Shown: positions 1-5,523 of the stretch, piece by piece
Position numbering within the stretch: the stretch's first letter is position 1
Layout of the letters: each line of letters begins with the position of its first letter
NCBI GenBank assembly: GCA_016281675.1
Contig: JAEEJD010000231.1
Coordinates: 1-5,523 of the forward strand
Source of the DNA: Lachnospiraceae bacterium
GTDB taxonomy: Bacteria > Bacillota_A > Clostridia > Lachnospirales > Lachnospiraceae
Length of the DNA stretch: 5,523 nt
Reading direction: 5' to 3'
Notes under the pieces: model-generated
Told to the model about the DNA's origin: nothing
Seen by the model: the letters and a program-made list of their open reading frames with translations, nothing else
The model's database searches: none
Made by a program: the position numbers and the translations under genes

Positions 1-858
1 CCTTACATATTCTTTATCTTCCCTGTATGTTACCCCGAACCATCTGTCCGATGAGTCCAATACGGTAACGGTCGCCCTTTTGGATTTGATCATGTCATCA
101 ACCACAAACGGCAGGAAGCACTCCGCTTTTTCGACATTCTTCGGAAGCTCTTCTTTGTAGAACTTCACAAATGCCTTATCAAGCTCTTCGAGAAAATCAG
201 CCGTAAAACCCCATATGTTCATGCTCGTGACACTGTCTTCGGAAATCGGTATATAATCGGTATCGTTATCCGTGTATGCCGCACCGTCATCCGTTTTGAT
301 TATTTTGGTACGCTCAACTATATCGACAAGTTCACCTTTGTCATTGACCGAACATATCCCGCGGCTGACAGATCCGTTCATCGTCAATGTGTTGCCGAGT
401 TTGAATCCTACCATGCAATACTTGCCGCGCGAATCTCCCGATCCTTCAAGATGATCGTATATTTTCCGAAATGCTTCGGGTCCGTAATAATCGTCAGCGT
501 TGATCACGGCAAACGGTCCGTTTACTACTCCCCTGACACTTCTGACCGCATGTGCGGTTCCGTACGGTTTCTTACGCTCCGGGTACACGCTTTCGCCTTC
601 GGGGATATCGGTCAGTTCCTGGAACACATACTCCACTTCGATCTGTTTTGATACCTTGTCGCCTATCGACTCTTTGAATATCTCAAGATTCTCTTTCTTG
701 ATAATGAATATGACCTTTCCAAATCCCGCGCGCTTGGCATCGAATATCGAAAAATCTATGATCTTATCATTCTCGTCATCAACGGTATCTATCTGTTTAA
801 GCCCGCCGTAGCGGCTTCCCATGCCCGCTGCCATTATCACAAGTACAGGTTTGTCCAT
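1..858 (-). CDS. Nucleotidyltransferase-fold protein (sugar-phosphate nucleotidyltransferase-like), C-terminus beyond window
   Basis: My translation gives 286 residues before the left edge, so the gene is partial. The N-terminus (VLVIMAAGMGSRYGGLKQID, residues 5-24) is the glycine-rich nucleotide-binding signature of the NTP_transferase fold, with the Lys-Gln pair at 21-22. KPYGTAHAV (97-105) fits the loop that contacts base and sugar. INADDYYG (119-126) supplies the Asp expected to bind Mg2+. NGSVSRGIC (161-169) is a conserved block of this subfamily as I recall it. The expected chemistry is NTP plus a phosphorylated substrate giving an NDP-substrate and pyrophosphate in the cytosol; the substrate cannot be read from the sequence. 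It is not a clear match to GalU, RmlA, IspD or LicC. ATG at 858 is preferred because AAGGAG (872-867) lies 8 nt upstream; an in-frame ATG at 864 overlaps the UPF0371 stop as ATGA but sits only 2 nt after the same Shine-Dalgarno. It is the third gene of the leftward operon, probably translationally coupled to UPF0371. The fold is confident, the specific function is not. Confidence 0.85.
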   Translation of the reverse strand, partial: MDKPVLVIMAAGMGSRYGGLKQIDTVDDENDKIIDFSIFDAKRAGFGKVIFIIKKENLEIFKESIGDKVSKQIEVEYVFQELTDIPEGESVYPERKKPYGTAHAVRSVRGVVNGPFAVINADDYYGPEAFRKIYDHLEGSGDSRGKYCMVGFKLGNTLTMNGSVSRGICSVNDKGELVDIVERTKIIKTDDGAAYTDNDTDYIPISEDSVTSMNIWGFTADFLEELDKAFVKFYKEELPKNVEKAECFLPFVVDDMIKSKRATVTVLDSSDRWFGVTYREDKEYVR

Positions 859-860
859 TA

Positions 861-2339
861 TCATTTCTCCTTCTTCTTGACTGTTCTGACGGGTTCGCTC
901 GTAACATCTATTCCGAGTCTTTTGAACGTGCGTATATCAGCCGGCGAGAGCATTACCGACGTGTGTGCCTGCAACCCCTTGAGCTTCGGTATCTGTGCAA
1001 GAGACACTTTTGCGTTCTCGTCGGAGATCGATGCGATCGACAAAGCTATGAGTACTTCGTCCGTATGAAGTCGCGGATTCTTTCCTCCGAGATATTTGAC
1101 CTTCAACTGCGCGATAGGTTCTATCGCTTCTGGAGATATCAGGTGTGTATCATGATCGACCCCTCCGAGGAACTTGAGCGCATTCAGAAGAAGTGCTGCC
1201 GAAGCCCCGAGCAGATCCGTCGTTTTACTTGTTATAATCTCGCCGCTTTCAAGTTCTATCGCCGCCGTCGGAACACCGAGCTTCTCCGCTCTCGCGTTTG
1301 CGGCCACTGTAACCTTTCTGTCGTCGGTCGTTATCCCGGCCTGCTTCATCAGAAATTCTATCTTGAGAACTTCGCTCTCGTTCGCTTTTTCTTCCACGAC
1401 CCTTCCGAGTGTCGTGTAATATCTTCTGATTATCTCCTGCTTTGATGCCTCGCAGCATACCTCATCGTCGATTATGCAGTTGCCGGCCATGTTTACACCC
1501 ATATCCGTAGGAGACTTATACGGACTCGTACCGTATATCTCCTCGAACATAGCGTTAAGAACAGGGAATATCTCTATGTCTCTGTTGTAATTGACCGTTG
1601 TCTCACCGTATGCCTCCAAGTGGAACGGATCGATCATGTTCACGTCGTCAAGATCCGCCGTTGCCGCCTCATAAGCAAGATTGATCGGATGTTTGAGCGG
1701 TATGTTCCATATCGGGAATGTCTCAAACTTGGCATATGCCGCCTTGATACCGCGTTTGTTCTCATGGTAAAGCTGAGAGAGACACGTTGCCATCTTTCCG
1801 CTTCCGGGTCCGGGTGCGGTAACGACAACGAGAGGTCTTGTCGTCTTGATGTAATCATTCTTGCCGAATCCTTCATCACTGACGATCAGAGGAATGTTCG
1901 ACGGATATCCTTCTATGAAATAGTGCATATACACGTTTATGTTTCTGCGTGTCATGCGTTCCTTAAACTTCTTCGCCGCTTCCTGTCCGGTAAAATGTGT
2001 AACGACAACCGACGAAACATACAGACCTTTGTCCTCGAACAGCTGCTTTAATCTCAGAACGTCCTCATCGTATGTGATCCCGATATCGCCTCTGACCTTC
2101 TTGCGGTCTATATCCTTTGCGGAAATGACTATGACTATCTCCGCCTGATCCGACAGCTGCATCAGCATCCTAAGCTTACTGTCCGGTTCGAATCCCGGAA
2201 GAACTCTTGATGCATGATAATCATCATAAAGCTTTCCGCCGAATTCCAGATAAAGCTTGTCGCCGAATTCGCCTATCCTCTCGCGGATATGCTCCGACTG
2301 CATTTTCAGGTACTTTTCGTTGTCAAAACCCATTCTCAT
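861..2339 (-). CDS. UPF0371 / DUF1846 family protein
   Basis: This is a complete 492-residue protein of the UPF0371 family (Pfam DUF1846, COG4868), near the roughly 500 residues I recall as usual. Recognisable blocks are the N-terminal GFDNEKYLKMQSEHIRERI (4-22), a beta-strand followed by SAKDIDRKKVRGDIG (73-87), YFIEGYPSNIPLIVSDEGFGKNDYI (140-164), and the glycine-rich VTAPGPGSGKMATCLSQLYHE (173-193), which resembles a P-loop (GPGSGK, 177-182). Later come NMAGNCIIDDEVCCEASKQEI (283-303, with adjacent Cys295-Cys296) and an Asp/His-rich DHDTHL (395-400). It has no signal peptide or membrane segment, so it is probably cytosolic. The biochemical function is not established; a structural-genomics structure of a corynebacterial member exists, as I recall, but no reaction. 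ATG 2339 is chosen because AAGGAG (2354-2349) lies 9 nt upstream; the next in-frame ATG at 2333 would be 15 nt away. It lies downstream of ptsI across a structured gap and directly upstream of the nucleotidyltransferase gene. Family assignment is firm, function unknown. Confidence 0.93.
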   Translation of the reverse strand: MRMGFDNEKYLKMQSEHIRERIGEFGDKLYLEFGGKLYDDYHASRVLPGFEPDSKLRMLMQLSDQAEIVIVISAKDIDRKKVRGDIGITYDEDVLRLKQLFEDKGLYVSSVVVTHFTGQEAAKKFKERMTRRNINVYMHYFIEGYPSNIPLIVSDEGFGKNDYIKTTRPLVVVTAPGPGSGKMATCLSQLYHENKRGIKAAYAKFETFPIWNIPLKHPINLAYEAATADLDDVNMIDPFHLEAYGETTVNYNRDIEIFPVLNAMFEEIYGTSPYKSPTDMGVNMAGNCIIDDEVCCEASKQEIIRRYYTTLGRVVEEKANESEVLKIEFLMKQAGITTDDRKVTVAANARAEKLGVPTAAIELESGEIITSKTTDLLGASAALLLNALKFLGGVDHDTHLISPEAIEPIAQLKVKYLGGKNPRLHTDEVLIALSIASISDENAKVSLAQIPKLKGLQAHTSVMLSPADIRTFKRLGIDVTSEPVRTVKKKEK

Positions 2340-2351
2340 TCTGCTTTTCTC

Positions 2352-2447
2352 CTTAAACTATGTCGCTCGGCAACCGGATCGCTTCGCGATGAAGCCTCGC
2401 GGTGCAGTCAGGTTCTTCCCATCTTCGATGGGTCCCTCCTGTCTGCA
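2352..2447 (-). promoter_or_regulatory. Candidate structured cis-regulatory RNA in the ptsI-UPF0371 gap
   Basis: Read on the minus strand, the RNA directly after the ptsI TAA forms a long hairpin. TGCAG (2447-2443) pairs with CTGCA (2407-2403). After an A/A mismatch, CAGG (2441-2438) pairs with CCTG (2412-2409). A symmetric 5x5 purine loop follows, AGGGA (2437-2433) opposite AAGAA (2417-2413). The stem closes as CCCATC (2432-2427) with GATGGG (2423-2418) around a GAA triloop. Downstream, ATCGC-GAA-GCGAT (2390-2378) and GTTGC-CGA-GCGAC (2374-2362) can form small hairpins; the last ends just before the UPF0371 Shine-Dalgarno (AAGGAG, 2354-2349), so it could affect translation initiation. No U-tract follows any stem, which argues against an intrinsic terminator. 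It could be a leader for UPF0371, an RNA-processing or stability element separating ptsI from the downstream genes, or an unrelated fold. The pairing is seen directly; the function is inferred. Confidence 0.45.
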
Positions 2448-4070
2448 TTATTCACATTCTCTTATCTTTTTCCGCAGCGGAAGCACCATGTTCGGAGCCA
2501 CCGACAATGCGTCTATTCCGAGATCAATATAATCCTGCGTATGCGACAGATCTGCGGCAGCCTCGCCGCATATATCCACCGTGATACCAGCCTTATGTGC
2601 ATTTTCCACCGTGATCTCTATCATCTTGTACACGGCCGGATGCATCGTATTGAAATACGTCTCCAGTTTCGGATTCTGTCTGTCTATCGCAAGCGTGTAC
2701 TGCGTCAGATCATTGGTTCCTATGCTGAAGAAATCAACGTGCTTTGCAAGCTTATCGCTTATCATGACGGCTGCGGGTGTCTCTATCATAATTCCGAGCC
2801 GCATTTCCTTCCTGTATTCTATGTTCTTCGCATCAAGTTCGTCCGTAACTTCCTTGATGATCTTCTTTATCTTAATAACCTCGTCTACGGAGATGATGAG
2901 CGGGAACAGAATATCAAGATTTCCGTAAGCCGATGCACGGTACAGCGCCCGAAGCTGTGTCTTAAAGAGTTCCGGCTGCGCAAGCGATATCCTTATGGCA
3001 CGGTATCCGAGCGCCGGATTGTCTTCTTTCTCGGGGCGAAAATATGATGCCTGTTTGTCAGTTCCGAGGTCGAGCGTTCTGATAATGACTTTCCTTCCGC
3101 GCATCTTCTCGAGCACTTCCTTATAGATATGGAACTGGTCTTCCTCGGAAGGATATGTCTGCGATTCCATGTAGATGAACTCGCTCCTGAAGAGTCCTAT
3201 CCCTCCCGCATCATATAAGAGTGCGGTCTCAACTCCTTCGGCGCTTCCTATGTTCGCATATACATTTATGTATTTGCCGCTCTTGGTGGCATTGTTCTTT
3301 CCTTTTAAGAGAAGGAGCATCTTCTGCTGTTCCTCATACTCCTTCTGTTTTCTCTTCATCCTCTCAAGCGTACGCTTGTCGGGATCTATTATGAGTTCTC
3401 CTTTTATTCCGTTTATAATCGCACTTCTTCCGTCATATATTGACAGCATCTCCTGTCCGAGACCTATGACCGACGGCAATCCCATCGTTCCCGCAAGTAT
3501 AGATGCATGGCTGACCGGAGACCCGAACATCGTGGCAAACCCCAGAACGTTCTCACGGCTGAACTGTACTATATCACCTGCGTTAAAATCATCCGATGCG
3601 AATATGCACGGCTCCCCGGGATCCGTCATCTCCGTCTCACTGCCGCAAAGTATCCTGAGAAGTCTTTCCGAGACATCTCTTACATCCGCGACATGACTTT
3701 GCATGTATTTGTCTTCTATCGAAGAAAATATCCTCGAGAATTCATCCGATGCGAGAGCGACCGCATAAGCGGCATTATAATGATTGTCCCTGATCTGCTT
3801 TTCAACGTAATCTCTATACTGATTGTCTTCGAGGAGCATTTCCTGCGCCACGAATATCGAAGCGTTGACCTCGCCCAGATATTCAACCGATGATTCATAC
3901 AGATCCTCAAGCTGCTGTGTCGCCTTTTTGCGGGCATCGTTAAAGAGGTTTATCTGGCCTTCGGTATCCTCGACCGTTGCCCTTGATATATGCTTGTCGG
4001 GATGCATGTATACGAACAGTTTTCCTATCGCGATCCCGGACACAACTTTTGTGCCTTTTAATATGACCAT
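2448..4070 (-). CDS. ptsI: Phosphoenolpyruvate-protein phosphotransferase (PTS Enzyme I), variant catalytic loop
   Basis: Enzyme I autophosphorylates on a histidine with PEP and passes the phosphate to HPr, the first step of the cytosolic PTS relay. The protein has 540 residues against about 570-575 in E. coli and Bacillus. Residues 1-145 hold the N-terminal strand and the helical HPr-binding subdomain; 150-230 form the phosphohistidine swivel domain with His188 in GSPVSHASILAG; 260-540 form the PEP-binding barrel. Expected PEP-site residues are all present, one position behind E. coli numbering: Arg295 (GLFRSEF), Arg331 (IRTLDLGTDK), Arg357 (GYRAIR), Glu430 (MIETPAA), Asn453-Asp454 (GTNDLTQY), Arg464 (AIDR) and Cys501 (ICGEAAAD). 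Two oddities: the usual GG-x-TSH-x-x-IxAR reads GS-PVSH-ASILAG, so the Arg matching E. coli Arg195 is Gly194; and the chain ends at LPLRKKIRECE, lacking the last roughly 30 residues. GGAGG (4080-4076) lies 5 nt before ATG 4070. No ptsH is in the window. Probably an active Enzyme I, though a regulatory paralogue is possible. Confidence 0.93.
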   Translation of the reverse strand: MVILKGTKVVSGIAIGKLFVYMHPDKHISRATVEDTEGQINLFNDARKKATQQLEDLYESSVEYLGEVNASIFVAQEMLLEDNQYRDYVEKQIRDNHYNAAYAVALASDEFSRIFSSIEDKYMQSHVADVRDVSERLLRILCGSETEMTDPGEPCIFASDDFNAGDIVQFSRENVLGFATMFGSPVSHASILAGTMGLPSVIGLGQEMLSIYDGRSAIINGIKGELIIDPDKRTLERMKRKQKEYEEQQKMLLLLKGKNNATKSGKYINVYANIGSAEGVETALLYDAGGIGLFRSEFIYMESQTYPSEEDQFHIYKEVLEKMRGRKVIIRTLDLGTDKQASYFRPEKEDNPALGYRAIRISLAQPELFKTQLRALYRASAYGNLDILFPLIISVDEVIKIKKIIKEVTDELDAKNIEYRKEMRLGIMIETPAAVMISDKLAKHVDFFSIGTNDLTQYTLAIDRQNPKLETYFNTMHPAVYKMIEITVENAHKAGITVDICGEAAADLSHTQDYIDLGIDALSVAPNMVLPLRKKIRECE

Positions 4071-4108
4071 CGATCCCTCCGGGGTAAACTTGGAACTTTA
4101 CTCTACCA

Positions 4109-4117
4109 ATTCTACCA
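4109..4117 (-). promoter_or_regulatory. Candidate extended -10 of the ptsI promoter
   Basis: On the minus strand this reads TGG-TAGAAT, an extended -10 (TGn) with a hexamer one mismatch from TATAAT. The expected -35 position (4137-4132, AAGAAT) is poor, which is tolerated for extended -10 promoters. Transcription would start near 4102, giving a leader of about 31 nt with GGAGG at 4080-4076. TATACT (4131-4126) is a weaker alternative -10. Confidence 0.35.
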
Positions 4118-4130
4118 TATTTTGTAGTAT
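4109..4130. repeat. Imperfect inverted repeat, candidate operator
   Basis: ATTCTAC (4109-4115) and GTAGTAT (4124-4130) are inverted copies matching at 6 of 7 positions, separated by 8 nt. The left arm overlaps the candidate ptsI -10, and the right arm overlaps the candidate copA -35 and the TATAAT box. A dimeric repressor here could cover both promoters. It does not match the CopY box (TACA-nn-TGTA) or the GC-rich CsoR operators, so no regulator is named; in an AT-rich region, chance is a real alternative. Confidence 0.3.
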
Positions 4131-4149
4131 AATTCTTTTGTTTTATAAA
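4122..4149 (+). promoter_or_regulatory. Candidate copA promoter (sigma-A type)
   Basis: TTGTAG (4122-4127) and TATAAA (4144-4149) are separated by 16 nt. The -10 is good and the -35 matches the consensus only in TTG. It would start transcription near 4156, giving a leader of about 20 nt that holds the GAAAGGA Shine-Dalgarno. A perfect TATAAT at 4128-4133 is an alternative -10 but has no convincing -35 at 16-18 nt. Which box is used cannot be decided by eye. Confidence 0.35.
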
Positions 4150-4176
4150 TATTGTGTTTTCCCGAAAGGAATTGAC

Positions 4177-5523
4177 ATGACCGATTCACAGAAAATGCTC
4201 AGAAAACTCATTGTTTCTGCCATCCTGACACTGATTCCCGTATACCTTTCAATGGGAAACGTATATTTTGATCTTCCGATACCTGACTTTATCAGAAGCA
4301 GTCAGATACTGACGTTTCTGTTTATGCTGATTCCGACACTCCTTGTCATTCTTATAAATATCCGTTATTTCATAAGCGGTTATGCATCACTCTTTAAGCT
4401 TAAACCCAACATGGATACGCTCGTTGCTCTCGGAGCCACGGCTTCCTTTGTATACAGCGTTGTTTTGTCCGTCGTGAATATGATCTATTATTCAAGTCCC
4501 GACGAGTACATCGGAGAATCCGAACTCTACTTCGGAACTACCTCCATAATCCTGACCTTCATACTTACGGGAAAATACCTTGAAGAAGTAGCCCGGGGAA
4601 GAACATCGGATGCTATACGCGATCTTGCCGATATGACCCCGAAGACCGCACTGTTACTAATTCGCGGTCAGGAAAAAGAGGTTCCGGTTGAGGAAGTCAA
4701 AGTCGGCGATATCTTCATCCTGAAACCGGGTATGTGCGTTCCGGTTGACGGTGTGATCGAATCCGGAACAAGTGCGGTAAACGAAGCTTCTCTTACCGGT
4801 GAATCCATGCCCGTTGACAAGGAACCCGGGATGACTGTATCGACATCAACCATCAATCTCTCCGGCTTCCTTACATGCCGTGCCACAAACGTCGGCGAAG
4901 ACACATCCTTCTCAAGGATCGTTAAGATGGTCACGGATGCATCTTCCGGAAAAGCACCCATAACAAACGCAGCCGACAGGATCTCATCGATATTCATTCC
5001 ATTTGTGATAATACTCGCGATCGCTACATTTGCCACTTGGATGGTCGCGGGATACGGCATGGGATTTTCGCTCTCAAGAGCGATCTCGGTTCTTATCGTG
5101 AGTTGTCCGTGTGCTCTCGGACTGGCAGGTCCGGTTGCTCTTATGGTCGGAAACAGTGTCGGAGCCAGAAACGGTATTCTCTACAAAACGGCTCAGGCGC
5201 TTGAAAACACCGGAAGAACTCAGATAGTTGTAGTTGATAAAACAGGTACGTTAACGACCGGCAGTCCCAAGGTCACCGATATATTAAGTACCGAGAATGA
5301 CATCGAACACAGGGATCTTCTGCTGTCAATCGCATATGCACTCGAATCAAAGAGTGAACATCCTCTGGCTAAAGCGATCTGTTCGTTTGCCGAGAAGAGA
5401 TTCGTTCCCGTTATGGAAACGGAGAACTTCGAAGCCATCCCCGGAAAAGGTATTAAAGCAGACCTTCTTGTCGGAGGAAGACTTCGCACGGTTTATGCCG
5501 GAAACGAATCTTTCATAGGAAGC
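4177..5523 (+). CDS. copA: Copper-type P1B ATPase (CopA-like) without N-terminal HMA domain, C-terminus beyond window
   Basis: This heavy-metal ATPase is cut by the right edge after 449 residues; P-domain completion and the last two helices are missing. Likely role: ATP-driven export of Cu(I) (or Ag(I)) across the cytoplasmic membrane. Visible order: helices MA (about 9-26), MB (44-66), M1 (80-103, with NMDTLVALGA) and M2 (117-134); actuator domain with TGES at 207-210; M3 (271-291); M4 with the metal-binding CPC at 310-312; phosphorylation motif DKTGTLT with Asp354; and nucleotide-domain SEHPLAKAI (His395-Pro396) and PGKGI (422-426). The protein starts only about 9 residues before MA, so the N-terminal GMTCxxC metal-binding domain usual in CopA is absent; the 96 nt upstream are AT-rich and encode no such domain. 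CPC is followed by ALGLAGPVA instead of the usual ALGLATPxA (Gly318 for Thr). GAAAGGA (4164-4170) lies 6 nt before ATG 4177. The CPC plus NMDTL context favours copper over zinc or cadmium, but the M5/M6 residues that would settle this lie outside. Confidence 0.9.
   Translation, partial: MTDSQKMLRKLIVSAILTLIPVYLSMGNVYFDLPIPDFIRSSQILTFLFMLIPTLLVILINIRYFISGYASLFKLKPNMDTLVALGATASFVYSVVLSVVNMIYYSSPDEYIGESELYFGTTSIILTFILTGKYLEEVARGRTSDAIRDLADMTPKTALLLIRGQEKEVPVEEVKVGDIFILKPGMCVPVDGVIESGTSAVNEASLTGESMPVDKEPGMTVSTSTINLSGFLTCRATNVGEDTSFSRIVKMVTDASSGKAPITNAADRISSIFIPFVIILAIATFATWMVAGYGMGFSLSRAISVLIVSCPCALGLAGPVALMVGNSVGARNGILYKTAQALENTGRTQIVVVDKTGTLTTGSPKVTDILSTENDIEHRDLLLSIAYALESKSEHPLAKAICSFAEKRFVPVMETENFEAIPGKGIKADLLVGGRLRTVYAGNESFIGS

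Larger units (their letters stand above)
4071..4176. promoter_or_regulatory. Divergent ptsI/copA intergenic region
   Basis: This 106-nt gap between two divergent start codons must hold the promoters of both units unless ptsI is also read from elsewhere. It is clearly more AT-rich than the flanking genes, especially from about 4100 to 4160, and has no coding signature. It contains both Shine-Dalgarno sequences, candidate promoters in each direction, a direct repeat (TCTACCA at 4102-4108 and 4111-4117) and an imperfect inverted repeat. The two transcripts could therefore share regulation, or one protein could occlude both promoters. Confidence 0.7.

Noticed and set aside
1620..2051. 143-residue plus-strand open frame
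   Set aside because: It is wholly antisense to the UPF0371 gene, with a Cys/Arg/His-rich composition typical of a shadow frame and no supporting Shine-Dalgarno.
2361..2447. Cyclic di-GMP-I (GEMM) riboswitch in the ptsI-UPF0371 gap
   Set aside because: The minus strand contains GGTTGCCGA and CAGG...GAAG elements that recall the class, but the conserved GCAAACC and GGGACGCAAAGC segments and the GNRA tetraloop with its receptor are missing or different.
2403..2447. Rho-independent terminator after ptsI
   Set aside because: The hairpin is long and begins at the stop codon, but it is followed by CCGCGAGG instead of a U-tract, and it has a large internal loop.
2214..3047. 277-residue plus-strand open frame
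   Set aside because: It lies antisense across the end of ptsI, the structured gap and the start of the UPF0371 gene. Its translation resembles no family and the opposite strand encodes well-recognised proteins.
4105..4127. CopY/CsoR copper operator upstream of copA
   Set aside because: The TAC...GTA repeat arms are 8 nt apart and do not form TACA-nn-TGTA, and the region lacks the G/C tracts of CsoR sites, so a copper-specific regulator cannot be claimed.
4081..4176. Hidden upstream extension of copA that would encode an HMA domain
   Set aside because: The in-frame stretch happens to have no stop codon, but it is AT-rich, holds promoter-like boxes, encodes no GMTCxxC motif and is far too short for the roughly 70-residue domain.
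4668..5060. 130-residue minus-strand open frame
   Set aside because: It is antisense to the actuator and M3 region of the copper ATPase, whose motifs fix the true strand and frame.

Overview
The window looks like ordinary chromosome of a Firmicute of class Clostridia, most likely a Lachnospiraceae-type anaerobe. This rests on the Enzyme I variant (GS-x-x-SH catalytic motif, DLGTDK and GYRAIR motifs), the presence of a UPF0371/DUF1846 protein, heavy use of ATA for isoleucine, and strong AAGGAG/GGAGG ribosome binding sites. The species cannot be named from the sequence. Codon use looks alike across all four genes, and there is no insertion sequence, phage gene, tRNA, rRNA or CRISPR array.

Layout. 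Three genes read leftwards as a probable operon, in transcription order: ptsI (4070 to 2448, complete, PTS Enzyme I), a UPF0371/DUF1846 protein (2339 to 861, complete), and a nucleotidyltransferase-fold protein (858 to the left edge, 286 residues visible, C-terminus cut off). The last two genes are tightly packed, with a start choice of 2 nt after the upstream stop or an ATGA overlap. The ptsI-UPF0371 junction instead holds a gap of about 108 nt that folds into a long hairpin with a symmetric purine internal loop and further small hairpins. It is not an intrinsic terminator and I could not match it to a known riboswitch. A fourth gene reads rightwards from 4177 to the right edge (449 residues visible): a copper-type P1B ATPase (CopA-like) that lacks the usual N-terminal heavy-metal-binding domain. 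It diverges from ptsI across a 106-nt AT-rich region with candidate promoters for both directions, an imperfect inverted repeat and a direct repeat.

How the genes may work together. Enzyme I takes phosphate from PEP to start the PTS phosphorelay. UPF0371 has no established function but carries a conserved glycine-rich, P-loop-like segment. The third protein has the nucleotide-binding signature of sugar-phosphate nucleotidyltransferases. Their shared transcription suggests a link between carbon/PTS status and a nucleotide- or sugar-dependent step, but this is inference. The copper pump is probably a separate unit that only shares the intergenic region. The points most worth a second look are the structured RNA in the ptsI-UPF0371 gap, the altered catalytic loop of Enzyme I (catalytic His kept, the following conserved Arg replaced by Gly), and the HMA-less CopA with LAGP instead of LATP after its CPC motif.
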